Of a stretch of 14,193 bases of DNA, positions 7,166-14,193 are shown in pieces (position 1 is the first letter of the stretch; the number at the start of each line of letters is the position of its first letter). Both the position numbers and the translations under genes were made by a program. Source of the stretch: an uncultured bacterium (GTDB lineage Bacteria; Pseudomonadota; Alphaproteobacteria; CAISDR01); assembly GCA_903884125.1 (NCBI GenBank), contig CAISDR010000023.1, forward strand, positions 1 to 14,193, given 5' to 3'. Under the pieces are notes generated by a model that was not told the origin of the DNA, ran no database searches, and was given only the letters and a program-made list of their open reading frames with translations.

Positions 7166-7265
7166 GGGTGGGAGGCTGGACAAACGACCCGAGAAGAACT
7201 CGTTACGGCTGCTTCCTTCCGGACCTGACCGGATTGGCGAGGAACCCGTCCATCGCCAACCTCCC
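7166..7265 (-). ncRNA. ffs: Signal recognition particle RNA (4.5S RNA, small bacterial type)
   Basis: This is the RNA scaffold of the bacterial SRP, which binds Ffh and guides membrane proteins to the translocon. The minus strand carries the diagnostic apical hairpin at 7207-7230: the GGTCAGGTCC arm, the GGAA tetraloop, then GGAAGCAGCC with its asymmetric internal loop. The ends pair as a closing helix, GGGAGGTTGG (7265-7256) with CCAGCCTCCC (7179-7170), ten pairs including one G-U. The whole is about 100 nt, right for a small SRP RNA lacking the Alu domain. The 3' side runs into CCCACCCCTTTT, a likely termination point. The 5' end at 7265 fits a -10 box 7 bases upstream. It precedes dnaX, a common order. 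The exact ends are estimated to within a few bases. Confidence 0.95.
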
Positions 7266-7271
7266 GGATGC

Positions 7272-7302
7272 ACTATATCCCAAAGGCGGGGTAAGGACGC
7301 AA
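7272..7302 (-). promoter_or_regulatory. Probable ffs promoter
   Basis: On the minus strand TATAGT (7277-7272, five of six matches to TATAAT) lies 7 bases before the first base of the SRP RNA closing helix. A weak -35-like TTGCGT lies at 7302-7297, with a long 19-base spacer. The -10 element is convincing because of its position; the -35 is poor. Confidence 0.5.
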
Positions 7303-7390
7303 GTGTTCAATCGTCTCATACCAAAATTACAATTGCCCCTTGAAAACGCCAGGTCGAGTTTTTTTTGACACCGCGTTGCCGGGACGGTCC

Positions 7391-7409
7391 TGGTAACAAA
7401 TCGTTACCA
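7391..7409. promoter_or_regulatory. Perfect inverted repeat, candidate operator of the two-component system
   Basis: TGGTAAC-N5-GTTACCA is a perfect 7-bp palindrome with a 5-base centre, in the gap between divergent ffs and the response-regulator gene. It has no following T-run and so is not a terminator. It ends one base before a -35-like TTGGCC, the usual place for an OmpR-family activator. Half sites of GTTAC type are known for some members such as RstA. Binding by the adjacent regulator is inference. Confidence 0.55.
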
Positions 7410-7410
7410 T

Positions 7411-7440
7411 TTGGCCATTGGCGGCGCGATTGGTTATGAT
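7411..7440 (+). promoter_or_regulatory. Possible promoter of the response-regulator/kinase operon
   Basis: TTGGCC (7411-7416) and TATGAT (7435-7440) are separated by 18 bases, giving four and five matches to the -35 and -10 consensus. Transcription would start near 7447, leaving a short leader before the ATG at 7466. A perfect TTGACA at 7365-7370 behind a run of eight T also exists, but I see no matching -10 at normal spacing. Confidence 0.35.
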
Positions 7441-7465
7441 ATTCCCTCAAATCATGAGTAGTGCC

Positions 7466-8212
7466 ATGGCAGAGATCGCCCCATCCTTAACCAATGCGCC
7501 ATCCCCGCACGTATTGATCGTCGAGGATGACCGGGATATCCGCGAGCTGATTAACCGGTTTCTGAAGCAGAACGGATATCGCGTGACAGCGGTGGGAGAT
7601 GGTCTGGCGATGCGCAGGGCATTAGCCGACCGTCGCTTTGATCTGGTGATTTTGGACCTGATGCTGCCGGGCGAAGACGGGCTGAGCCTGTGTCGTGATC
7701 TGCGCGCCCGGATGTCCGTGCCGGTCATCATGGTCACCGCCAAAGGCGAAGAAACCGATCGGATCATCGGTCTTGAAGTCGGTGCGGATGACTATCTGCC
7801 CAAACCTTTTAATCCACGCGAGCTGCTTGCTCGAATACGTGCGGTCCTGCGGCGCTTTGCAACCCAAGCCCCGGTGCGCCACGAAGACAGTGTTGGTAAG
7901 CGTTATCGTTTTGATCGCTGGATTTTGGATGTGGACCGTCGCGAACTGCGCAGGGACGATGATGTGCTGGCAAATCTGACGGCAGGTGAATTCGACCTGC
8001 TGCTGGCGCTGGTTGAACGCGCCGGTCGGGTGTTAAGCCGCGAACAGTTGCTGGATATTCTGGGCGGGCGCGATGCCCATGCCTTTGACCGGGCCATCGA
8101 TGCCCAGGTCTGCCGTCTACGACGTAAAATTGAGACTGATCCTGCTGTGCCCCGCTTGATCAAGACCATTCGCGCCGGCGGTTATGTTTTAACAGCACCG
8201 GTTGAAGCTTAA
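7466..8212 (+). CDS. OmpR-family response regulator
   Basis: This 248-residue transcription regulator is controlled by phosphorylation from the kinase encoded next. The receiver domain (about 15-130) has acidic pocket residues E20, D21 and D22, phospho-acceptor D64 (VILDLMLPG), T91 and K113 (LPKPF). The winged-helix DNA-binding domain (about 148-245) shows LTAGEFDLLLALVERAGRVLSRE and a recognition-helix region DRAIDAQVCRLRRKIE. It ends with the family hallmark IKTIRAGGYVL. The ATG at 7466 is chosen because GAG precedes it by 7 bases and it suits the predicted promoter. In-frame ATGs at 7454 and 7436 and a TTG at 7418 would lengthen the variable N-terminus only. The kinase gene follows within 7 bases. 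The signal and regulon are unknown; the subfamily is OmpR/PhoB-like. Confidence 0.93.
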   Translation: MAEIAPSLTNAPSPHVLIVEDDRDIRELINRFLKQNGYRVTAVGDGLAMRRALADRRFDLVILDLMLPGEDGLSLCRDLRARMSVPVIMVTAKGEETDRIIGLEVGADDYLPKPFNPRELLARIRAVLRRFATQAPVRHEDSVGKRYRFDRWILDVDRRELRRDDDVLANLTAGEFDLLLALVERAGRVLSREQLLDILGGRDAHAFDRAIDAQVCRLRRKIETDPAVPRLIKTIRAGGYVLTAPVEA

Positions 8213-8219
8213 GTTGCTG

Positions 8220-10043
8220 ATGAAAATGTTTGGGCCGTTCAAAAGAATAATTTCCTGGTTCCAGCCACAGTCGATACGTGCTGGAACCATCGCTGTCCTT
8301 GCCGCAACTTTGCTGGTCAGCCAGCTTATTGGTCTGGCCTTTTATGGTTACGACCGGGCATTACTAGAACGTCAGGTCGAAGGCCGCGATCTGCGCGAGC
8401 GGATTGAAATAGCACAAAAGGTCATTGCGGCAGCACCGTCGGGTGGACGCGAACAGATTCTTGAAGCATTGCGTTCATCCGACTTGTTCATCCAGATCGC
8501 CCCCATGGGTGCGCCACCAGCTCAGCCTCCATCTTCGCCAGCACCACCCGAGCCACGGTCGGTTATTACGTTTAATCTGACCATGCCGCGTCCGCCCGCG
8601 CCAAATGTTGACGCACCATTGAATATGGGCATGCCGACCGGGCCAGCACCAATTGAATTTCCGACGAATCTGCAACTGCCGCAGATTCGATTGCCTGATA
8701 TTGATCCCGCAGCTACAGACATTAAGGAAATTGTACAGCGGCAGCTGGAAATGAACCGGCGTATTCAGGACGAATTTGCCCAGACCATGGGGCAGGCGAT
8801 ATTGATGCAGGATAATGTCCAGCGCGCGCTGGATCAGGCCCGTGCTGTTCAGGGCGACATCCAAAATCAGATCGTCGAGGCCAATGAAACGTTGCGCAGC
8901 TATATTGATGCGGCCCATGAACAGATCGAGGAAGCACGCACCCGCGTCGTGGCTGCTCAGCGCGATGCCGCCGCCACCGCTGATCCGGAGGCGCGCACCA
9001 TCGCCCTGGATGAAGCACGATCGGCCAATGAAGATGCCCTGGAGGCGGAACACGAACTGACCCGCCTGACACAGCAGGCATCAAACCGAATGGTGCGCCT
9101 GCAATTGCCCCTGCCCAGCGGCGACCAGATGATGCAGGTCACCGCCCGCCCCATTCATGCGCCATTCAACTACACCCGATTTGTAATTGCCTTCAGCCTT
9201 TTTGCCGTGACGATCCTGTCACTTGGCTGGTGGGCAACGCGCCGGGTCACTGCTCCATTGGCCCTGTTCGGCGCTGCCGCAGAAAGACTGGGTCGCAATG
9301 CAGACAGCGCACCATTGCCCGAAGATGGCCCGGAAGAGGTGCGTCAGGCCGCAGCTGCCTTCAATCGGATGCAAGGCAGGGTCAGGAAATTCATTTCTGA
9401 TCGGACCACCATGCTGGCGGCAATCAGCCACGATCTTAGAACGCCGTTGACGCGCATGCGCCTTCGCGTTGAGTTTGTGCCGGACGATGAAGACCGCGCC
9501 AAGCTGATTGCCGATCTGGATGAAATGGAAGCCATGATCCGCGAAAGCCTGGCGTTTGCCCGCAACGAAGCGGAAGTCGAGCCGGTGATCGAGATTGACC
9601 TTCAGGACCTGTGCCGAATTGTGGCTGACGATCAGCAGGCGGTTGGGTCAAGTGCCGACGTGATGTCTGGGCCTCCGGCAATCGTGCTGGCACGGCCATC
9701 CAGTCTTAAACGTGCCCTGACCAATCTGGTGCGTAATGCGGTTCTCTACGGCGGAGGTGCGATCTTACGGGTGGAATCTGAAAAAGATGGCTACGCCATT
9801 ATTGTCGAAGATAACGGTCCGGGTATTCCTGATGATGATCTGGAGCGGGTTTTTACACCGTTTCTGCGTCTGGAGGAATCCAGAAACAAGGCGTCGGGTG
9901 GCGTGGGTCTTGGCCTTTCGGTCGCACGGTCAACGGCGCGGGCCCATGGTGGCGACATAACCCTTGCCAATCTGCCGGCAGGCGGGCTTGCTGCACGTCT
10001 GTTCCTGCCTGCCGCGCCGCCGGAATCCGGTTCCAAAGCATAG
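8220..10043 (+). CDS. Membrane sensor histidine kinase with large proline-rich/coiled-coil periplasmic region
   Basis: This 607-residue kinase is the presumed partner of the upstream regulator. Order of parts: a first membrane helix at about 22-43; a periplasmic region to about 318; a second helix at about 320-338; HAMP to about 395; HisKA with phospho-accepting H404 in ISHDLRTPLTR; and HATPase_c with N506 (NLVRNAVLYGG), G1 VEDNGPGIP near 529-537 and G2 GGVGLGLS near 560-567. The catalytic half is EnvZ-like. The periplasmic part is about 275 residues. It has a Pro-rich stretch (about 95-150), then about 125 residues rich in Ala, Glu, Gln and Arg with heptad character (about 165-290), and finally RLQLPLPSGDQMMQV, which looks like the end of a usual sensor fold. 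So the Pro-rich/coiled part may be an insertion. The start is uncertain: ATG 8220 or 8226, or TTG 8202, which would overlap the regulator gene. Confidence 0.93.
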   Translation: MKMFGPFKRIISWFQPQSIRAGTIAVLAATLLVSQLIGLAFYGYDRALLERQVEGRDLRERIEIAQKVIAAAPSGGREQILEALRSSDLFIQIAPMGAPPAQPPSSPAPPEPRSVITFNLTMPRPPAPNVDAPLNMGMPTGPAPIEFPTNLQLPQIRLPDIDPAATDIKEIVQRQLEMNRRIQDEFAQTMGQAILMQDNVQRALDQARAVQGDIQNQIVEANETLRSYIDAAHEQIEEARTRVVAAQRDAAATADPEARTIALDEARSANEDALEAEHELTRLTQQASNRMVRLQLPLPSGDQMMQVTARPIHAPFNYTRFVIAFSLFAVTILSLGWWATRRVTAPLALFGAAAERLGRNADSAPLPEDGPEEVRQAAAAFNRMQGRVRKFISDRTTMLAAISHDLRTPLTRMRLRVEFVPDDEDRAKLIADLDEMEAMIRESLAFARNEAEVEPVIEIDLQDLCRIVADDQQAVGSSADVMSGPPAIVLARPSSLKRALTNLVRNAVLYGGGAILRVESEKDGYAIIVEDNGPGIPDDDLERVFTPFLRLEESRNKASGGVGLGLSVARSTARAHGGDITLANLPAGGLAARLFLPAAPPESGSKA

Positions 10044-10080
10044 ACTTGAGCAAAGCCCCGGACCGTGCAAGGGTTCGGCC

Positions 10081-11025
10081 ATGTTTGAAAAATACCCCAT
10101 GATTTTTGCACAAAACCCACTGGACCGTGCCGGTCACTATCGGGTCGATCAGGCCTGGCTCAAGGCCAGACTGAAGGACCCCTCCAGCAGGCAGCTTCCG
10201 GTCTATGACCTCAAACCGTATCTGCTGCCTGCGCAGGGCAATGATCCGCCCTGTCTGGGCTGGATCAGGCCGGGCCTGATTGAAGCAAGCTGGGATGGTC
10301 CGGGTGCGGTGATCTTTCTGGGCATGGATGGGGATCGGGCGCATTTTGCCGTTGAGATGCGGGTCAATGCCGATCCGACCTTGAATGGCGGTGTGCTGGA
10401 TGGATTTGGCGGCAGCTTCAAGGATCTGCGCGGATCAGTGATGAGCGGCGAGCTGGCCGGTGGCGAAGCGGCGATTATGGCTCAGGCGCGCGCCATGATC
10501 GAATGGCACCGCAGGCATCCATTCTGCTCGCAATGTGGCAAAGCAACCGAGGTGATTGAGGGCGGCTACAAGCGCATTTGCGGTCATTGCAAGGCCGAAC
10601 ATTTTCCGCGCACTGACCCGGTCGTCATCATGCTGACCCATCGTGAGGGTCGTGCGCTGCTGGGCCGCGCCAAGACCTTTCCGGGCAGGATGTTTTCGGC
10701 GCTGGCCGGTTTTGTCGAACCGGGCGAGACCATCGAAGAAGCAGTTGCCCGCGAAATCATGGAAGAGGTTGGCGTCAAGGTCGGCAAAGTTGATTATTTC
10801 GCCACCCAGCCATGGCCGTTCCCGATGTCGCTCATGATCGGCTGTCTGGCCGAGGGGATCAGCGAAGACATTATCATTGATGATACCGAAATTGCCGAAG
10901 CCCGCTGGTTTTCGCGCGAGGAACTGGCGCTGGCACTGAAAGGCGAGACAAAGGATTTCTTTGTGCCACCCGCCATGGCAATTGCCCACCATCTGATCCG
11001 CGCCTTTGTCGAGGGCCATAAATAA
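10081..11025 (+). CDS. nudC: NADH pyrophosphatase NudC (Nudix hydrolase)
   Basis: NudC cleaves NAD(H) to NMN(H) and AMP and can remove NAD caps from RNA. In this 314-residue protein the zinc ribbon has C149, C152, C167 and C170 (FCSQC...ICGHC), followed by HFPRTDPVVIML. The Nudix box GFVEPGETIEEAVAREIMEEVGV at 210-232 fits GX5EX7REUXEEXGU fully. TQPWPFPMS at 242-250 is the SQPWPFPxS motif that sets NADH pyrophosphatases apart from other Nudix enzymes. The N-terminal domain is divergent, as usual. The ATG at 10081 has AAGGG (10069-10073) 7 bases upstream; the frame remains open back to 9964, but that would overlap the kinase gene. The start is 37 bases after the kinase stop on the same strand, so it may be co-transcribed with the two-component system, and it ends at a strong hairpin. 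Confidence 0.96.
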   Translation: MFEKYPMIFAQNPLDRAGHYRVDQAWLKARLKDPSSRQLPVYDLKPYLLPAQGNDPPCLGWIRPGLIEASWDGPGAVIFLGMDGDRAHFAVEMRVNADPTLNGGVLDGFGGSFKDLRGSVMSGELAGGEAAIMAQARAMIEWHRRHPFCSQCGKATEVIEGGYKRICGHCKAEHFPRTDPVVIMLTHREGRALLGRAKTFPGRMFSALAGFVEPGETIEEAVAREIMEEVGVKVGKVDYFATQPWPFPMSLMIGCLAEGISEDIIIDDTEIAEARWFSREELALALKGETKDFFVPPAMAIAHHLIRAFVEGHK

Positions 11026-11026
11026 A

Positions 11027-11050
11027 GGGGGGCGCCGAACAGCGCCCCCC
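11027..11050. terminator. Strong hairpin between convergent nudC and MMPL genes, bidirectional terminator
   Basis: GGGGGGCGC (11027-11035) and GCGCCCCCC (11042-11050) form a perfect 9-bp GC stem with a 6-base loop, starting 2 bases after the nudC stop. On the minus strand the stem is followed by TTTATTTAT, a fair U-tract for the MMPL transcript. On the plus strand the tail is TCAGCTT, weaker. Its place between two gene ends supports shared use. Confidence 0.85.
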
Positions 11051-11076
11051 TCAGCTTATCGCCATTTGCCCGAGGT

Positions 11077-13458
11077 TTAATGGGCGTAGCGTTTCAGATC
11101 TGCGATCTGTTCTTCGGTCAGCGGCACAAATTTCCGCGGGAACAGATATTCCAGAATGGCGATACATGCGGGTAGCAGGGTAACGGCACCGATCATGTTC
11201 ACCATGAACATGAAGCTTAACAAAAGCCCCATGTCAGACTGGAATTTCAAGGCCGAGAACACCCACGTTGTCACCCCGACTGCCAGTGTGAAGCCGGTGA
11301 ACATGGTAGCCGAGCCCACGTCCTTCAACGCTTGCAGATAGGCTTCGTACGGTGACTTACCCATCTGCATATAACGCTGAATGCGGTTATATTCGTAAAT
11401 GCCGTAGTCGACACCAATACCAACCGCAATCGCCAGCACTGGCAGGGTGGCGATTTTCAGGCCGATCTGCATTTCGGTTAAAAACCAGTTGCCGATAATG
11501 GTCGACAGGATCAGCGGAACGACACAGCACAATGCACCGCGCCATTCACGATAGGTGATCACCACCAGTGTCATGACGACGAAATACACATAAAGCAGCA
11601 TGGGGACTTCGGCGTCTTTGACCACCTGATTGGTGGCAGCGACAATGCCCACATTGCCACTGGCCAGACGGATGGTGACACCTTCGATCTTGTTTTCGGG
11701 CCGGGCACGGAATGCCTCGACCGCCTTGGTCACGCGGCTGACAGTTGCCGCCTTGGTATCAACAGTAAAGACCTGCAGGGTCATCACCGAACATGTGGAG
11801 TTATAGAGCCCTGATGACGTGCCAACCGGATTGGTTGCCTGGCTCAAGGCTGTGGTGTCATGGGGTAGAGAAATCCATTTCGGGTCCCCTTCCATCCACA
11901 TGGCTGCGATGCGTTGCGACAGGCTGGCCAGATCGATGGCATCCTGCACGCCTTCGACATTCTGCATTTCCCACTGGAACCGGCTCATCATGTTCATGAC
12001 ATGATAGTCGACACAGGCAGCTTCCGGCGTTTCCACAATCACGGTAAGCACATTCAGCCCCAGACTGAACTTGTTGACGATGAATTTGGCATCCAGATTA
12101 TACTGACTGTCGGGCCTAAGTTCAGCCGCACCCGCCTGTACGTCACCAATTTGCAGATTTTCGCCGCGTATGACACCAACAATGCCGATCACCAGACAGA
12201 TCGCCAGCATGACGAAGGCATTTTTCGGTTTGGCGATCTGGGCGATATACGGCCAATAGCGTTCGCGACGGGCCATGGCCTCTTTCACCTTGGCCGCGTA
12301 GTCCGATGTCGGCGCCAGATAGGAAATCAGCAGCGGCAGCATCAGAAGATTGGAGACGATTTTCAAGGTGACGCCGACGCTGGCGGTGATTGCCAGATCC
12401 TGAATCACACCAATCGGGATAATGAACAGGGTGGCAAAGCCTGCGATACATGTGCCAAGTGCTACAGCCCCAGGCCGCAGCAGGAACGAGAACGTGTCAC
12501 GCGCTGCCCGTATCTTCGACTTACCGGAAGCGATTTCGGCTGCTGCCATATTCACCTGCTGCACACCATGGCTGACGCCGATGGCAAAGACCAGAAAGGG
12601 AACAAGGATCGCAATGGGATCAAGGCCAAAGCCCATGATCCGCAATAGGCCGAATTGCCAGACAAGTGAACACAGCGAAGAAGTCAGCGTGACAATCGTC
12701 AGTGACCAGGACCTGCAATAAAGGTATAGCGCCATTACCGTCAGGGCAAAGGCCACCACAAAGAAAATGCGCACGCTTTGTGCGCCGTCTTTGATGTCGC
12801 CGATCAACTTGGCAAAGCCTACGATTTTGACATCGATCTTATCGGAATTATATTTTGCGCGGATGTTTGCTTCCAGGCGATCAGAAACCTGGAAATAATT
12901 CAGTCGTTCACGCGTGCTTGGGTCAATATCCTGTAGTTCCGCCGCAATCATGGCCGCAGAAAAATCAGTTGCGACCAACCGTCCGACCAGATCGGCTTTC
13001 AGCGTATTGTCGCGCACCAACCCCATACTTTCAGGTGTTGCCTTGAAGGATGACGGAATGACGTCACCGGCGCGCAGGCCGTCTTCGGTGATTTCCAGAT
13101 AGCGCGTATTAGGCGTCCACAGCGACCGGACCGAGCCACGCGAGACACCGGGAATAAAGAACACATCTTGCGTTGCAGCATTTAGCGTATTCAAAAAGTC
13201 CGGGGTAAAGATGTTGCCGACTTTTTCACCCGCCTGCGGCTTGGCCTCGAGTACGACCAGGATGCGGTTCGCACCGGCAAACTCATTTTGATATTTCAGG
13301 AAGGTATTGATGTATTCATGGCCGATGGGCAGGGTCTTGGCAAATCCAGCATCCATCTGCAACTGGCTTGCGAAATACCCCATGGTCAGGGTCAGAAGCC
13401 CCAGAAGAGCGAGGATTACCGCTCTGAACCTAAAGACGAAATCCTCGACGTGCTGCAT
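11077..13458 (-). CDS. MMPL/RND-superfamily transporter (predicted exporter)
   Basis: This is a 793-residue inner-membrane protein with the two-fold RND layout: an N-terminal helix (about 11-31), a large periplasmic loop, a group of helices, a second loop and a second group of helices. The second half carries AIAVGIGVDYGIYEYNRI near residues 675-692, the GxxxDY signature of MMPL proteins, with an Asp in a membrane helix. The first half has the equivalent AIGVSHGVQQVN without the acidic residue. This family resembles predicted exporters of the COG1033 type, with lipid-like or hydrophobic substrates suspected, rather than AcrB-type drug pumps, which exceed 1000 residues. No adaptor or outer-membrane channel gene is adjacent. 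ATG 13458 is chosen for its GGAGG (13468-13464) 5 bases upstream; an in-frame GTG at 13491 would place that site inside the gene. Substrate unknown. Confidence 0.92.
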   Translation of the reverse strand: MQHVEDFVFRFRAVILALLGLLTLTMGYFASQLQMDAGFAKTLPIGHEYINTFLKYQNEFAGANRILVVLEAKPQAGEKVGNIFTPDFLNTLNAATQDVFFIPGVSRGSVRSLWTPNTRYLEITEDGLRAGDVIPSSFKATPESMGLVRDNTLKADLVGRLVATDFSAAMIAAELQDIDPSTRERLNYFQVSDRLEANIRAKYNSDKIDVKIVGFAKLIGDIKDGAQSVRIFFVVAFALTVMALYLYCRSWSLTIVTLTSSLCSLVWQFGLLRIMGFGLDPIAILVPFLVFAIGVSHGVQQVNMAAAEIASGKSKIRAARDTFSFLLRPGAVALGTCIAGFATLFIIPIGVIQDLAITASVGVTLKIVSNLLMLPLLISYLAPTSDYAAKVKEAMARRERYWPYIAQIAKPKNAFVMLAICLVIGIVGVIRGENLQIGDVQAGAAELRPDSQYNLDAKFIVNKFSLGLNVLTVIVETPEAACVDYHVMNMMSRFQWEMQNVEGVQDAIDLASLSQRIAAMWMEGDPKWISLPHDTTALSQATNPVGTSSGLYNSTCSVMTLQVFTVDTKAATVSRVTKAVEAFRARPENKIEGVTIRLASGNVGIVAATNQVVKDAEVPMLLYVYFVVMTLVVITYREWRGALCCVVPLILSTIIGNWFLTEMQIGLKIATLPVLAIAVGIGVDYGIYEYNRIQRYMQMGKSPYEAYLQALKDVGSATMFTGFTLAVGVTTWVFSALKFQSDMGLLLSFMFMVNMIGAVTLLPACIAILEYLFPRKFVPLTEEQIADLKRYAH

Positions 13459-13558
13459 CTGATCCTCCCAAAAACGCCACACCCGGCGCACAAGACGTCT
13501 ATTGCCCGTTTGTTATCGGGACTAAGTTATATTGGTTCCTAGGCGGGTTGGGACGCAA

Positions 13559-13581
13559 GGTCAAGTTTTGTTAAATTGACC
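13559..13581. repeat. Short inverted repeat between amn and MMPL genes
   Basis: GGTCAA (13559-13564) and TTGACC (13576-13581) form a 6-bp inverted repeat with an 11-base AT-rich centre, 14 bases past the amn stop and upstream of the MMPL gene. There is no T-run after it on either strand, so it is a poor terminator. It could be an operator for the MMPL gene or be fortuitous. Confidence 0.35.
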
Positions 13582-13594
13582 CAGGTGCGGCACT

Positions 13595-14193
13595 TTAGTG
13601 GAATGCAGCATCCGTAAACGCCCGGAGCTTGCGGGAATGCAAACGCTCCTGGCCAAGCGCGCGCAGTTTTTCCATGGTGGAAATACCGATTTTCAGATGC
13701 TGGTCCACCTGGGTGCGATAAAACGCATCCGCCATTCCCGGCAGTTTTATCTCGCCATGCAGCGGCTTGTCCGAGACACAAAGTAAGGTGCCATAGGGTA
13801 CCCGGAATCGGAAACCATTGGTTGCGATGGCCGCACTTTCCATATCTACCGCTATGGCGCGGCTCTGCGTGAAACGTTCGACCGGTTCGCGCTGGTGCCG
13901 TAGTTCCCAATTGCGGTTATCAACAGATGCAACAGTGCCGGTCCGCATCACGCTTTTCAATTCATAGCCAACCAGCCCGGTCACTTCGGCCACGGCCTGT
14001 TCCAATGCGACCTGCACCTCAGCCAAAGGCGGTACAGGAACCCAGGTCGGCAGATCGGCATCCAGCACATGATCCTCGCGCACATAGCCGTGTGCCAGAA
14101 CAAAATCCCCCAGCCGCTGGTTATGGCGCAGCCCCGCACAATGGCCCAACATCAGCCATGCATGAGGGCGCAATACAGCAATGTGATCGGTAA
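13595..14193 (-). CDS. amn: AMP nucleosidase, C-terminal part (cut by window edge)
   Basis: AMP nucleosidase splits AMP into adenine and ribose 5-phosphate in purine salvage. The frame is open from the right edge to the TAA at 13595, giving about 199 residues. They match the C-terminal phosphorylase-like catalytic domain of Amn in order: TDHIAVLRPHAWLMLGHCAG, GDFVLAHGYVREDHVLDADLP, VMRTGTVASVDNRNWELR, AIAVDMESAAIATNGFRFRVP, YGTLLCVSDKPLHGEIKLPG and ERLHSRKLRAFTDAAFH. DMESAAIA is the nucleoside-binding acidic segment of this fold. A whole Amn is about 480-490 residues, so the N-terminal regulatory domain and start lie outside the window. An internal TTG at 14173 could be mistaken for a start, but the conserved residues continue upstream of it. 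No clear terminator follows. Confidence 0.96.
   Translation of the reverse strand, partial: TDHIAVLRPHAWLMLGHCAGLRHNQRLGDFVLAHGYVREDHVLDADLPTWVPVPPLAEVQVALEQAVAEVTGLVGYELKSVMRTGTVASVDNRNWELRHQREPVERFTQSRAIAVDMESAAIATNGFRFRVPYGTLLCVSDKPLHGEIKLPGMADAFYRTQVDQHLKIGISTMEKLRALGQERLHSRKLRAFTDAAFH

Noticed and set aside
8475..9053. 192-codon open frame on the minus strand opposite the kinase
   Set aside because: It is antisense to the kinase periplasmic region; the Trp/Arg/Gly-rich composition reflects reverse reading of Pro/Ala codons and no motif or ribosome-binding site supports it.
9853..10344. 163-codon open frame on the minus strand over the kinase/nudC junction
   Set aside because: It covers the kinase C-terminus and the nudC start, both secure, and shows no recognisable domain.
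11914..12648. 244-codon open frame on the plus strand
   Set aside because: It lies fully antisense to the MMPL gene, which has clear family motifs; the product is His/Gln-rich without recognisable domains, a typical shadow frame.
1..14193. CRISPR array, insertion sequence, prophage or integrated element
   Set aside because: No regularly spaced long repeats, transposase, integrase, tRNA or terminal repeats were seen; the genes are mostly core functions with similar base usage.

Overview
The window reads as chromosomal DNA of an alphaproteobacterium, most likely a Rhodospirillales/Thalassospira-like marine bacterium. This is inferred from the AztA/AztB-type zinc transporter genes, the long N-terminal extension of DnaX, the ffs-dnaX-ybaB-recR order and the moderate GC content; no taxonomic marker gene is present. 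Gene density is high, no gap without a gene exceeds about 250 bases, and no mobile element, CRISPR array, tRNA or rRNA was seen. Both outermost genes are cut by the window edges.

Layout from left to right. (1) The N-terminal part of a Kup potassium transporter (minus strand, runs off the left edge), with three 10-bp-spaced GGTCCCAA-like repeats just before its start codon. (2) A plus-strand zinc-uptake operon. A near-consensus Zur box (684-700) precedes a 32-codon hydrophobic mini-gene, which overlaps the ATPase gene aztA, which in turn overlaps the permease gene aztB. No zinc-binding protein gene (aztC/znuA) follows. (3) A minus-strand GFA/CENP-V-type zinc-binding protein, divergent from a plus-strand MgtC-like/DUF4010 membrane protein. 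(4) The minus-strand housekeeping block ffs (SRP RNA) - dnaX - ybaB - recR. It serves protein targeting, replication clamp loading and recombinational repair, with very tight or overlapping junctions.

(5) A plus-strand OmpR-type response regulator and its histidine kinase, followed 37 bases later by nudC. A perfect inverted repeat abuts a predicted promoter in front of the regulator gene, which suggests autoregulation. The kinase has an unusually large periplasmic region: a proline-rich stretch and then a long predicted coiled coil. (6) A strong GC hairpin between the convergent nudC and MMPL genes. (7) A minus-strand MMPL/RND-family exporter of 793 residues. (8) The C-terminal part of AMP nucleosidase (amn), minus strand, running off the right edge.

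Most of the window is ordinary core genome. The parts that deserve follow-up are the Zur-controlled mini-gene translationally linked to aztAB, the orphan state of that transporter, the kinase's periplasmic module with its candidate operator, and the spaced repeats in front of kup. All function calls come from reading motifs in the sequence; no database search was run.
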